Of a stretch of DNA of 64,000 nucleotides, positions 25,488 through 34,479 are shown in pieces (position 1 is the stretch's first letter; each line of letters starts with the position of its first letter). The notes beneath the pieces are model-generated. The model searched no databases and was not told the origin of the DNA. It saw only the letters and a program-made list of their open reading frames with translations. Both the position numbers and the translations under genes were made by a program. Source of the stretch: an uncultured Clostridiaceae bacterium (GTDB taxonomy: Bacteria; Bacillota; Clostridia; TANB77; CAG-465); contig CANCXL010000004.1 of the NCBI GenBank assembly GCA_947381905.1, positions 1 to 64,000 of the forward strand, given 5' to 3'.

Positions 25488-26286
25488 AATAACAGCTTGG
25501 GACAAAGTTCAAATTGCAAGAGACAAAGATAGGCCTACGGCATTAGATTATATAGAAAATATTTTTGACGAATTTATGGAGCTTCATGGAGATAGAGATT
25601 ATATGGAAGATGGTGCTATAGTTTGTGGAGTTGCAAGTCTTAATGGCATAAATTATACAATTATTGCTGAACAAAAAGGCAGAGATACAAAAGAAAATAT
25701 CAAAAGAAATTTTGGAATGCCAAACCCAGAAAGCTATAAAAAAGCAATAAGGTTTATGAAGCAATCAGAAAAATTTAAAAGACCTATAATTACATTTATC
25801 GATACAAAGGGTGCATATCCTGGTATTGGCGCAGAAGAAAGAGGGCAAGGTCAAGCAATAGCTAAGGCAATTGAGACTATGTCTTGCGTTAAGGTGCCTA
25901 CTATAAGTTATGTAATAGGAGAGGGATCTAGTGGAGGAGCACTTGCAGTTGGTGTTGCAGATAGTGTTGTAATGCTTGAAAACGCAATATATTCTATTCT
26001 TTCACCAGAAGGATATGCAAGTATATTATGGAAAGATTCATCAAGAAAAGAAGAAGCAGCAGATAAGATGAGACTTACAGCAAAAGATTTACTTGAGCTT
26101 GATGTAATAGATAAAATTTTACTTGAGCCAGAAGGAAATGCTAAGTATGATATAAATAGAATGAGCGAAATTATTAAAGAAGATATAATAAATACTACCA
26201 ATATTCTTATGAAAAAAGATGTAGTATCACTTCTTGCTAATAGATATAAAAAATATAGAAATATGGGAGGTAATACAAAATGTTAA
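25480..26286 (+). CDS. accA: Acetyl-CoA carboxylase carboxyltransferase, alpha subunit
   Basis: A 268-residue AccA with ELHGDRDYMEDGAIVCG, EQKGRDTKENIKRNFGMPNPE, FIDTKGAYPGIGAEERGQG and GEGSSGGALAVGVAD, all family hallmarks. It is shorter than E. coli AccA because the N-terminal helical extension is missing, as is usual in Bacillota. It overlaps accD by 8 bp and fabI by 7 bp. Confidence 0.95.
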   Translation: MDKITAWDKVQIARDKDRPTALDYIENIFDEFMELHGDRDYMEDGAIVCGVASLNGINYTIIAEQKGRDTKENIKRNFGMPNPESYKKAIRFMKQSEKFKRPIITFIDTKGAYPGIGAEERGQGQAIAKAIETMSCVKVPTISYVIGEGSSGGALAVGVADSVVMLENAIYSILSPEGYASILWKDSSRKEEAADKMRLTAKDLLELDVIDKILLEPEGNAKYDINRMSEIIKEDIINTTNILMKKDVVSLLANRYKKYRNMGGNTKC

Positions 26287-27047
26287 AAAAGAAAAAAGTT
26301 TTAATCATGGGTATTAGAAATAAATGGTCAATTGCATATGGAGCTGCAAAAGCTGCATATGAGCAAGGCGCTAAATTATATTTTACTTATATGGGAGAAG
26401 AAAATAAAGAAAAGATCGAGGAATTAATAAGTGAATTTAAGGGTGCTAAAGCATATGAATGCGATGTATCAGATGAGATAAAAGTTGAACTCCTTTTTTC
26501 TAAACTTAAAGCTAAATATGATAAATTTGATGCTATAGTTCATTGTATTGCTCATGCAAATACTCAAGATTTAAGAGGAGAATTTATATATACAAGTAAA
26601 GAGGGATTTAATCATGCAAACGAAGTTAGTGCATATTCTCTTGTACTTGTTGCAAGAAAAGCAAAAGAAATTGAATTACTTCAAGAGGGGGGAAGTCTTG
26701 TATGTCTTACATATCATGGCTCAACTAAGGTATTTCCAGGATACAATGTAATGGGAGTAGCAAAAGCAGCTCTTGAGGCAAGTGTTAGATATCTTGCTTC
26801 AAATCTAGGTGAGGATGGTATAAGAGTAAATGCAGTTTCTGCTGGACCAATAAAAACATTATCTGCCAAAGGAATACAAAACTTTAGTACAATATTAAAT
26901 GTTGTAGAAGATAGAGCACCTCTTAAGAAAAATGTAACAATTGATGAAGTTGGAAATGTTATATCATTTTTGTGTAGTCCACTATCTTCTTGCATTACTG
27001 GTCAAGTAGTATACGCGGATAATGGATATTCAATAATGGGACTATGA
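26280..27047 (+). CDS. fabI: Enoyl-ACP reductase FabI
   Basis: A 255-residue SDR-type enoyl-ACP reductase. It has the FabI N-terminal VLIMGIRNKWSIAYGAAKA, IVHCIAHAN, and TYHGSTKVFPGYNVMGVAKAAL, which carries the YxxxxxxK spacing distinctive of FabI. SAGPIKTLSAKGI matches the substrate loop. It catalyses the last reduction of each elongation cycle. It is followed by a second, unrelated reductase-like flavoprotein. Confidence 0.93.
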   Translation: MLKKKKVLIMGIRNKWSIAYGAAKAAYEQGAKLYFTYMGEENKEKIEELISEFKGAKAYECDVSDEIKVELLFSKLKAKYDKFDAIVHCIAHANTQDLRGEFIYTSKEGFNHANEVSAYSLVLVARKAKEIELLQEGGSLVCLTYHGSTKVFPGYNVMGVAKAALEASVRYLASNLGEDGIRVNAVSAGPIKTLSAKGIQNFSTILNVVEDRAPLKKNVTIDEVGNVISFLCSPLSSCITGQVVYADNGYSIMGL

Positions 27048-27057
27048 GGTGATTGTA

Positions 27058-28134
27058 ATGGATTTACCAAAATTAAAGATAGGTGATTTAGTTGCAGACA
27101 TACCAATTATTCAAGGTGGTATGGGAGTAGGGGTATCATTATCTAACCTTGCAGGAAATGTTGCAAAGTGTGGCGGTATTGGAATTATTTCTAGCGCACA
27201 AATTGGTTTTAAAGAATCAGATTTTAAAACAAATACATATGAGGCAAATTATAGAGCTTTAAAAAACGAAATAGTTAAAGCAAAAGAGATATCTGGTAAT
27301 AACGGAATTATAGGTGTAAATATAATGTGTGTTACCACAAATTATGAAGACATGGTCAGAGTAGCTATAAAAAGCGGTGCAGATATTATAATTTCAGGCG
27401 CAGGTCTTCCTAAAAACTTACCTGAGCTTGTAAAAGGATATAAAACAAAAATTGCACCTATTGTATCTAGTGACAGAGCTGCCAATTTAATATGCAAATT
27501 ATGGACTTCTAAATATAATTATGTACCAGATATGATTGTTGTTGAAGGACCAAAAGCTGGTGGACATTTAGGCTTTAAAAAGGAAGATTTAGATGTTGAA
27601 GAAAATGATATATTTAATATAGTAAAAAAAGTAAAAATGGTAGTAAAAGTGTATGAAGAAAAGTATAATAAAGTCATCCCAGTAATTGCTGCAGGTGGAA
27701 TATATAATGGAAAAGACATTGCAATGTCTTTAAAATCTGGAGCATCTGGCGTACAAATTGCAACAAGATTTGTTGCAACAGATGAATGCGATGCAGATAT
27801 TAGATTTAAAGAGGCATATGTAAATGTCAAAAAAGAAGATATATGTATAATAAAGAGTCCAGTTGGAATGCCTGGAAGAGCTATAAAAAATAAATTTTTG
27901 GAAAATCTTGATTCATATAAAATTAATAGATGCTATAATTGTATTAAAACGTGTGACAGAAAAACAGTTCCATATTGTATAACACAAGCCTTAATAAATT
28001 CAGTTACAGGGGATGTGGATAATGGACTTATATTTTGTGGAAGTAATGTAGATAGAATAGATAAAATTGTTAAAGTAGAAGATTTAATAGATGAACTAAT
28101 TAACGAGGTGAAGTGCTATGAAGAAAATATTTAG
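27058..28134 (+). CDS. FabK/nitronate-monooxygenase-like FMN flavoprotein
   Basis: A 358-residue TIM-barrel protein of the NPD/FabK family. It has IPIIQGGMGVGVSLSNLAGNVA at the N-terminus, GVNIM, the phosphate-binding PVIAAGGIYNGKD and SGASGVQIATRFVATDEC. A C-terminal cysteine set (CYNCIKTCDRKTVPYC) is present, common in nitronate monooxygenase-like clostridial members. It could be a second enoyl-ACP reductase (FabK role) or a housekeeping nitronate oxidase; location after fabI favours a lipid role. ATG 27058 follows GAGGTG; the in-frame GTG at 27049 is part of that ribosome binding site. Confidence 0.8.
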   Translation: MDLPKLKIGDLVADIPIIQGGMGVGVSLSNLAGNVAKCGGIGIISSAQIGFKESDFKTNTYEANYRALKNEIVKAKEISGNNGIIGVNIMCVTTNYEDMVRVAIKSGADIIISGAGLPKNLPELVKGYKTKIAPIVSSDRAANLICKLWTSKYNYVPDMIVVEGPKAGGHLGFKKEDLDVEENDIFNIVKKVKMVVKVYEEKYNKVIPVIAAGGIYNGKDIAMSLKSGASGVQIATRFVATDECDADIRFKEAYVNVKKEDICIIKSPVGMPGRAIKNKFLENLDSYKINRCYNCIKTCDRKTVPYCITQALINSVTGDVDNGLIFCGSNVDRIDKIVKVEDLIDELINEVKCYEENI

Positions 28135-28348
28135 AGAAAATAAATTAATTAATGATGGTGTTGAAAAACTTGAATTAAATAATACAATTTGTACAAAATT
28201 AAAATTTAATAAAATAGATACAATAGGAAAATTATGTGAGCATACAAGAAGAGAATTAAAAAACATAGATTTAGTTCAAGGCGAGATTCAAACGATTGTA
28301 ACTAAACTTCAACTTCAAGGATTAGATATAAAAGGAAATGATTATTAA
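28118..28348 (+). CDS. Free-standing RNA polymerase alpha-CTD-like helix-hairpin-helix protein
   Basis: A 76-residue protein whose residues about 14-72 match the pattern of the RNA polymerase alpha-subunit C-terminal domain: GVEKLELNNTICTKLK, then FNKIDTIGKLCEHTRRELKN and IVTKLQLQGLDIKGND, compared with the family pattern IEDLELSVRSYNCLKR / INTVGDLxxKTEEDL / VKxKLxExGLSL. The alpha-CTD binds UP-element DNA and activators. No alpha N-terminal domain is present. It overlaps the flavoprotein gene by 17 bp and ends the FASII operon, with ribosome binding site GAGGTG 7 bp before ATG. The function is unknown; a regulator is plausible. It is not an acyl carrier protein, because no DSL serine motif occurs. 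Confidence 0.7.
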   Translation: MKKIFRENKLINDGVEKLELNNTICTKLKFNKIDTIGKLCEHTRRELKNIDLVQGEIQTIVTKLQLQGLDIKGNDY

Positions 28349-28351
28349 AAT

Positions 28352-28385
28352 AAAAGCATTTTAGTTTAATACTAAAGTGCTTTTT
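28352..28385 (+). terminator. Intrinsic terminator of the FASII operon
   Basis: AAAAGCATTTTAGT (28352-28365) pairs with ACTAAAGTGCTTTT (28371-28384), one G-T pair, with a T-run. Confidence 0.8.
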
Positions 28386-28497
28386 AACATATATTAATAG
28401 TATTTTTTCAAAATTAGATTAATAATATTATTGTTTATTATAATAAAATAATTATAAAATATATTTTTGTTCTAAAAATATATAATAGAGGTGCTAT

Positions 28498-31400
28498 ATG
28501 AAAAAGAATAAAATGTATATAATAATATTATTGTTTTTTTCATTAATATTTTTTAATTATAAAGTTTATGCAACAAACGGAAAACCTGCAACACAAGTTG
28601 GGAACATTACATCTGTAAATATTGGAACACAGATGGATTCAAAATATTCTTTTACAATAAAAAATAATAATGATACAAAAATAGAATTTTGGGGAAATAC
28701 AGGAAAAAATTTCATTTTTACAGATGGTTCATATGAGGTGTATGCAATTTATCCTCAAGATGATAAATTGTCTGGAAATATAGGGTGTTGGATATATAAT
28801 GTTGGTACATACAATGGTCAAAAGGTTGCTGTTAAATGTACATTTTATTGGAAGCCATTAACAGTAAATGGAAACAAAATTTATCCATACATAGGAGTAA
28901 ATAGAAATAGGCAAACATTAGGCTTTCAATTTTGTCATCAAGCTTATGAGGTTAAATATGAACTTTATACAGTTTCAAGTAATGGTGAGAAAAAAGAATT
29001 ATATGCTGATTTGGGGATGTCTATAGGAGATATAGATTATAGCCAGTATTTTGGATTAAAAACTGATGCTAGAATAAATAAAATTATATGTAGTAAAGAC
29101 ACTATTGTATATTATGAATATGCAGATGGATATCACTGGAACTATGACTCCAATAATATTGGTTCTGAGGAAGGACCTGAAAGTATGATAAGATACGAGG
29201 TAGAAAATGTTCATCAGTTTTATTTAGTGATGGGAGCAGAATATGATGGATATTCGTATTATATAACAACAGATAAAAGCAGCAATCACAAAACAGATGG
29301 TACAATAGTCCAAGTAAATAACGAATACAAAGCTTTTTGGAACAATTCAAGTAATATTTCTGGTAGAAGATATATGTCTTCAGAGTTAAAAAATGTCTTA
29401 TCTGTTGGTGGTGGCGGATATTTTAATGCTGTTGGATTTGGACCATATAGTGTAGCTGATCCAATTAAAAGTGTTAATAAAGCGCAGATAAACAATGAAG
29501 AAAAATTTATATATAATATATCACATAGAATACCAGATAATTCAACATATCCATATAAATCTTATCAGTTTAAAGATACCTTAGCAGAATGCTTAAAGGT
29601 AGACTCAATCTCAGATATTGTTATAACAAATGATAAAGGAGAAAATGTTACGTCAAAATTTAATGTGAGTATATCTGGTCAAGTAATACTAGCAACATTA
29701 AAGGATCCATCTCAAAGTTCTTTTTATAATAATGAATATACAGTATCAATTGCAGCACATAAAAAAGCAGATTATAATAATATAGAAAATGAGATTGTAT
29801 ATGAGGGAATAAAGTATAAATATAATAAAGAAAATGGTATATATTCTGTACCAAATATTGCACATTATATAATTGATGGAAAGGATTATAAGAGTAATGC
29901 ATCATATGCAAATATTAAAATAACTCATAATATAACAACTTCTGTAAATGGAAATGGAGGAACTATATCTGGACAAAATGATGCAGTATATGAAAATGTT
30001 ATACATAGAGCGGATGCTAAAAAAAGTATAGTTATTACACCTAAAGCAAATTATAAAATCAAAAGTATAAGTATAAATGGTAAAGATATAGAATTTACGC
30101 CATCACAGGATAAAATATATACATTAAAACTTACAGATATTACTGAAGATAAAAATGTGGTTGTGACTTTTGAAAGAGTACCAACACATATAGTTATAAA
30201 TTATGTAGATAAATATGATACTGAAAATATATTAGATACTAAAAGAATAGAAGGACTTGCAGGAGACGTGTATGATACAACTAAAAAAGAAATAAATGGA
30301 TATATTTATTCTGATGAAATAAATGAGGCATCAAATGGTTATTTACCAGAATCTCCTATTACAATAACATATTATTATATTAAACAATCAAATGTAGTAT
30401 CAAAATATATAGATGAGAATTCAAATAGCAATATAATTGATGACATTTTGCAAATTTATAAGGAAAAAGAAGAATATACTACAGAGGAAAAGCAATTTGA
30501 AGGATATAGATTAGTAGGAAAAACAGATAATACTTCAGGAATAGTTGCAAGAGAAAATATAGATGTAATATATAAGTATAAGAAAATATCTGCTGGAGTG
30601 GAAATAAAATATATAGATCAAGTTACATTAGAAGAAATATCAGAAACAGAATACATTGAAGGACTTGAAAATGATACGTATTCTTCAGAATCAAGAATAA
30701 TAGATGGCTATGAACTGGTAGTAACACCTCAAAATAAAAGCGGAAATATGTCTGTAGATAAAACTATAGTTACATATGAGTATAGAAAAAAATCTAATGT
30801 AACTGTAAAATATATTGATGAAAATACTAGTAAAGAAATTGTGCCAAGTATTGTAACTACATATAAAGAAGGAGACTCATATGATAGTGAAAATAAGGCT
30901 TTAGATAAATACACATATACAGGAGATACAGGTAATACAAAAGGCATAGTTGGAAGGGAAGAGATAGAAGTAATATATAAATATAAGAAAAATTCATATG
31001 GAGTAGAGATCAGACATATAGATCAAGCAACAAATAGAATTATAGCAGAATCTACATTTATTACAGGACTAGAAATGGATGAGTATACAAGTAATCCACA
31101 AGAAATTGAAGAATATGAATTAGTAAAAATACCAGAAAACTCTAGCGGTAACATGGCTGTAGATAGAATAGTTGTAATTTATGAATATAGAAAAAATTAT
31201 AATGTTTTAACTAGATATATAGATGAAAATAGTGGCAATGTGTTACATGAGGAAGTAATTGAAAAGTATAAACAGGGAGATAAATACTCAACTGTTAAAG
31301 AAGATATAGAAGGATATACTTATACTAAAATTGATGGTAAAGAAATAGGGACTGTAGAAAATAAAAATATAATTGTAACATATTATTATAAGAAAAATAC

Positions 31401-32919
31401 ATCCATTATAGTTAGGTATGTAGATATGCTAAATGGAAATATCAAAATAGCAGATGATGTTATAATAAATGGTTTGGAAGGAGACGAATACAGCACAGAA
31501 TCTATAGATGTTTCTCAATATAAATTAGAAAAAATAGATGGAAACAAAAATGGTACTATGCTTTCTGACACTATTATCATTGTATATAATTACAAAAGAG
31601 TTGCAAACTTAATTACGATCCATATTGATGAAAATACAAACGAAAAGATAACAGATGATATTGTAACATTATATAAGCAAGGTGAGTCATATGAAGCACA
31701 TGCTCAAAATATACAAGGATATGTACTTGTAAGTGAGCCAGAAGATAAAACAGGAATAATGGGTACAGATGACATTATTAAAGAATTTTATTATAAAAGA
31801 ATATCAGGTGGACTAATAGTAAAATATGTAGATAAAATTACTGGAGAGCAACTAGAACAAAAATTATATGAAGGAAACGAAAATGATATAATAAAGCCAG
31901 AACAAAAGTCGTTTGATGGATATGTTTTAGTAGATAATCCTTCGTTTGACGATGTGAAATTAGGAGTGGAGCCTAAAGAGTTAGTTTATTATTATAAAAA
32001 AGAGATTAATATTGATATAATAGGAATAGATGAGGAAACGTCAGAAGTTATATATAGTGATAAAATATCAGGTTTAGAGGGTGAAAAATATGAAACAACA
32101 CCTATGGAAATAGAAAAATATAATCTAGTTTCTATTCCAGATAATCAAAATGGAATTTACTCTAGAGAAAATAACGAAATAGTATATAAATATAGAAAAA
32201 AATCTGGAGGATTGGTAGTAAAATACATAGACAAAGACTTTGACAAAGAATTAGATTCGTATACGATAGATGGAAACTCAGGAGATAATTATATTATAAA
32301 CCGTAAAGAGTTTGAAAATTATAATTTTGTAGAAATAATTGGTGAAGAGATAGGAAAATTGTCTGAAAATAAAAAAGAGGTTATTTTATATTATACAAGA
32401 AAAACTGGTAAGGTAGTTATAAAGTATGTCGACGTAGTTGGAAATGTACTATTAAAAGATCAAATTACAGGAAAAGTAGAAGAACAATATAAAGTAGACC
32501 AAAAGGAAATAGAAGGATATAATATTATAACTATTCCAGAAAAAACAGAAGGAACATTTATAGATGGTATAATTGAATTAATATTTATTTTAGATAAAAA
32601 AGAAAGTGGAGTAATTATAATTAAATATTTAGATGAAAATGGTAATATAATAAAAGAGCAATATTATGAAGAGGGCGAAGTTGGAAAAGAATTTCTTAAT
32701 GAATTGCCACAAATACCAGGATATGAACTAATAAGCGAAAATAAAATAAAAACAGAATTTGTAAGTGGGGAGACTGTGTTTGTAGCAAAATATAGAAAAG
32801 TGGATAATTATATTCCAGATACTTCAGATGTATTAAAGCCAACGATACTTATAACAATTATTACATGTATTTTTGGAATATTATATGTTATATTAAAAAA
32901 TAAAAAAGAAGAAAACTAA
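28498..32919 (+). CDS. Giant surface protein with about 13 MucBP-like repeats
   Basis: A 1473-residue exported protein. Signal peptide MKKNKM plus a hydrophobic core ends near KVYATNG. An N-terminal globular region (about 30-480) and an InlB/Bacterial-repeat-like segment (ISGQNDAVYENV, about 480-560) precede about 13 units of about 68 residues, each starting with a pattern such as VEIKYIDQVT or VTVKYIDENTS and ending with VxYxYKK. This is the MucBP pattern seen in mucin-binding and other adhesins. The C-terminus has YIPDTSD, a hydrophobic helix and KNKKEEN, a sorting-signal layout with IPDTS instead of LPxTG. ATG 28498 is preceded by GAGGTG. It may bind mucus or host glycans (inference). Confidence 0.87.
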   Translation: MKKNKMYIIILLFFSLIFFNYKVYATNGKPATQVGNITSVNIGTQMDSKYSFTIKNNNDTKIEFWGNTGKNFIFTDGSYEVYAIYPQDDKLSGNIGCWIYNVGTYNGQKVAVKCTFYWKPLTVNGNKIYPYIGVNRNRQTLGFQFCHQAYEVKYELYTVSSNGEKKELYADLGMSIGDIDYSQYFGLKTDARINKIICSKDTIVYYEYADGYHWNYDSNNIGSEEGPESMIRYEVENVHQFYLVMGAEYDGYSYYITTDKSSNHKTDGTIVQVNNEYKAFWNNSSNISGRRYMSSELKNVLSVGGGGYFNAVGFGPYSVADPIKSVNKAQINNEEKFIYNISHRIPDNSTYPYKSYQFKDTLAECLKVDSISDIVITNDKGENVTSKFNVSISGQVILATLKDPSQSSFYNNEYTVSIAAHKKADYNNIENEIVYEGIKYKYNKENGIYSVPNIAHYIIDGKDYKSNASYANIKITHNITTSVNGNGGTISGQNDAVYENVIHRADAKKSIVITPKANYKIKSISINGKDIEFTPSQDKIYTLKLTDITEDKNVVVTFERVPTHIVINYVDKYDTENILDTKRIEGLAGDVYDTTKKEINGYIYSDEINEASNGYLPESPITITYYYIKQSNVVSKYIDENSNSNIIDDILQIYKEKEEYTTEEKQFEGYRLVGKTDNTSGIVARENIDVIYKYKKISAGVEIKYIDQVTLEEISETEYIEGLENDTYSSESRIIDGYELVVTPQNKSGNMSVDKTIVTYEYRKKSNVTVKYIDENTSKEIVPSIVTTYKEGDSYDSENKALDKYTYTGDTGNTKGIVGREEIEVIYKYKKNSYGVEIRHIDQATNRIIAESTFITGLEMDEYTSNPQEIEEYELVKIPENSSGNMAVDRIVVIYEYRKNYNVLTRYIDENSGNVLHEEVIEKYKQGDKYSTVKEDIEGYTYTKIDGKEIGTVENKNIIVTYYYKKNTSIIVRYVDMLNGNIKIADDVIINGLEGDEYSTESIDVSQYKLEKIDGNKNGTMLSDTIIIVYNYKRVANLITIHIDENTNEKITDDIVTLYKQGESYEAHAQNIQGYVLVSEPEDKTGIMGTDDIIKEFYYKRISGGLIVKYVDKITGEQLEQKLYEGNENDIIKPEQKSFDGYVLVDNPSFDDVKLGVEPKELVYYYKKEINIDIIGIDEETSEVIYSDKISGLEGEKYETTPMEIEKYNLVSIPDNQNGIYSRENNEIVYKYRKKSGGLVVKYIDKDFDKELDSYTIDGNSGDNYIINRKEFENYNFVEIIGEEIGKLSENKKEVILYYTRKTGKVVIKYVDVVGNVLLKDQITGKVEEQYKVDQKEIEGYNIITIPEKTEGTFIDGIIELIFILDKKESGVIIIKYLDENGNIIKEQYYEEGEVGKEFLNELPQIPGYELISENKIKTEFVSGETVFVAKYRKVDNYIPDTSDVLKPTILITIITCIFGILYVILKNKKEEN

Positions 32920-32920
32920 T

Positions 32921-32956
32921 AGTAAAATAGCACTTTAAATCAAAGTGCTATTTTAC
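32921..32956 (+). terminator. 3' hairpin after the MucBP gene
   Basis: AGTAAAATAGCACTTT and AAAGTGCTATTTTAC make a stem of about 15 bp. The T-run after it is poor, so termination may be weaker or the hairpin may protect the 3' end. Confidence 0.6.
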
Positions 32957-33017
32957 ATATTTATTATCATAATTTATGTTTGTTGCATAGAGTATATGAG
33001 AAAGAGAGGTTAAAAAT

Positions 33018-33911
33018 ATGTATCCAGAATACAATTACATAGGTTATGAAAAAGAATGTAAAGAAACGCCATATGCGTTTCCTCCACAACATCAATTATT
33101 ACAACCAGGAATTGAATATATAATGGATCCTTTGCCAATTTATGAAGATCCAGATTATATACCAAGTAATAAACTAAATAATAAAGTAGCTATAATAACT
33201 GGTGGAGATAGCGGAATTGGAAGAGCAGTATCAATTTTATTTGCAAAAGAAGGAGCAGATATTGTTATAGTTTATTATAACGAAGATGAGGACGCAAATT
33301 ATACAAAAGAAGTTATAGAGCAACTTGGTAGACGTTGTTTATTAATAAGAGGAGATATGAGAAATGAAGAGTTCTCAAAACACATTGTTAATTGTACTCT
33401 AAAATGTTATGGTAAAATAGATATTTTAGTAAATAATTGTGGTGTGCAATTTCCACAAAAAAGTATATTAGATATAACTAGTGAACAATTAAAGAATACT
33501 TTTGAAATTAATATTTTTTCATTTTTCTATTTAACAAAAGCTGTACTTCCATATTTAGATGAAAACTCTTGTATCATTAATACAACGTCTATTACAGCTT
33601 TTGATGGTAAAAAGAACTTAATAGACTATTCTGCAACAAAAGGTGCTATAACTGTATTTACTAAGTCTTTAGCGTTATCTCTTGCAGAACAAAAAATAAG
33701 AGTTAATGCAGTAGCTCCTGGTCCTATATGGACACCATTAATACCTGCATCTTTTACAAAGGATGAAGTTAAAGTGTTTGGAACTGAGGTACCTTTAAAA
33801 AGAGCAGGTCAGCCATTTGAACTTGCACCTGCATATTTATATCTTGCATGTGATGATTCAAGATATGTTACAGGACAAATAATTCATGTAAATGGTGGAA
33901 CTATAGTTTAA
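33018..33911 (+). CDS. Short-chain dehydrogenase/reductase, general-stress type
   Basis: A 297-residue SDR of the group with an N-terminal extension (PQHQLLQPGIEYIMDPLP) found in YghA and Bacillus YdaD/YhdF stress proteins. It has the cofactor motif ITGGDSGIGRAVSILFAKEGA, NNCGVQFPQ, catalytic Ser in NTTSITAF, YSATKGAI with Tyr-Lys, and the C-terminal VTGQIIHVNGG. It probably uses NADP(H); the substrate is unknown. Single gene ending about 40 bp before apt. Confidence 0.85.
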   Translation: MYPEYNYIGYEKECKETPYAFPPQHQLLQPGIEYIMDPLPIYEDPDYIPSNKLNNKVAIITGGDSGIGRAVSILFAKEGADIVIVYYNEDEDANYTKEVIEQLGRRCLLIRGDMRNEEFSKHIVNCTLKCYGKIDILVNNCGVQFPQKSILDITSEQLKNTFEINIFSFFYLTKAVLPYLDENSCIINTTSITAFDGKKNLIDYSATKGAITVFTKSLALSLAEQKIRVNAVAPGPIWTPLIPASFTKDEVKVFGTEVPLKRAGQPFELAPAYLYLACDDSRYVTGQIIHVNGGTIV

Positions 33912-33918
33912 TATATGG

Positions 33919-33924
33919 TATAAT
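33919..33924 (+). promoter_or_regulatory. -10 element of a likely apt-mtnN promoter
   Basis: A perfect TATAAT with no good -35 at 17 bp (TGGAAC). It lies 28 bp before the apt start codon. Confidence 0.4.
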
Positions 33925-33951
33925 TTCTATGTAAAAATGGAGGTTATACAC

Positions 33952-34476
33952 ATGAAAAGATTAGAAGATTATATTGAAAGTATAGAAGATTTTCCAAAAA
34001 AAGGAATAATATTTAGAGATGTTACGTCTGTTCTTTCTGACAGAGAAGGCTTAAAGCTTGCAATTGACAGTATGCAAGAATTAGTTGAAGATATTGATTT
34101 TGATGTTATTATTGCACCAGAATCAAGAGGCTTTATTTTTGGTATGCCGATAGCATATAACTTAAATAAAGCATTCGTGCCAGTAAGAAAAAAAGGAAAA
34201 CTACCAAGAGAAACTATATCGCAAGAGTATGAGCTAGAATATGGTACAGCTATACTTGAGATGCATAAAGACAGTATAAAACCTGGTGATAGAGTAGTAA
34301 TTATTGACGATCTTATAGCAACAGGAGGAACAATTGAGGCTATGATTAAACTTGTAGAGTCCCTTGGTGGAACTGTTGTTAGAGTATGTGCTTTAATTGA
34401 ACTTGTAGATTTGAAGGCAAGAGAATTACTAAATTATGTAGATATAAAATCATGTGTAACATATAAAGGAGAATAA
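33952..34476 (+). CDS. apt: Adenine phosphoribosyltransferase
   Basis: A 174-residue purine-salvage enzyme that makes AMP from adenine and PRPP. It has IEDFPKKGIIFRDVTSVL, APESRGFIFG and the PRPP-binding VVIIDDLIATGGT. ATG 33952 has GGAGG about 8 bp upstream; the in-frame ATG at 33937 overlaps that site. MtnN follows after 3 bp. Together they salvage adenine released from S-adenosylhomocysteine and methylthioadenosine, a coherent pair in a cell with several SAM-dependent enzymes. Confidence 0.95.
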   Translation: MKRLEDYIESIEDFPKKGIIFRDVTSVLSDREGLKLAIDSMQELVEDIDFDVIIAPESRGFIFGMPIAYNLNKAFVPVRKKGKLPRETISQEYELEYGTAILEMHKDSIKPGDRVVIIDDLIATGGTIEAMIKLVESLGGTVVRVCALIELVDLKARELLNYVDIKSCVTYKGE

Positions 34477-34479
34477 AAA

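Noticed and set aside
28118-28348. Possible acyl carrier protein closing the FASII operon
   Set aside because: The size fits, but there is no DSL-type serine motif; the sequence matches the alpha-CTD pattern instead.
30180-32800. Regular repeats that could suggest a CRISPR-like or satellite array
   Set aside because: The repeats are in frame, diverged at DNA level and encode MucBP-like protein units.
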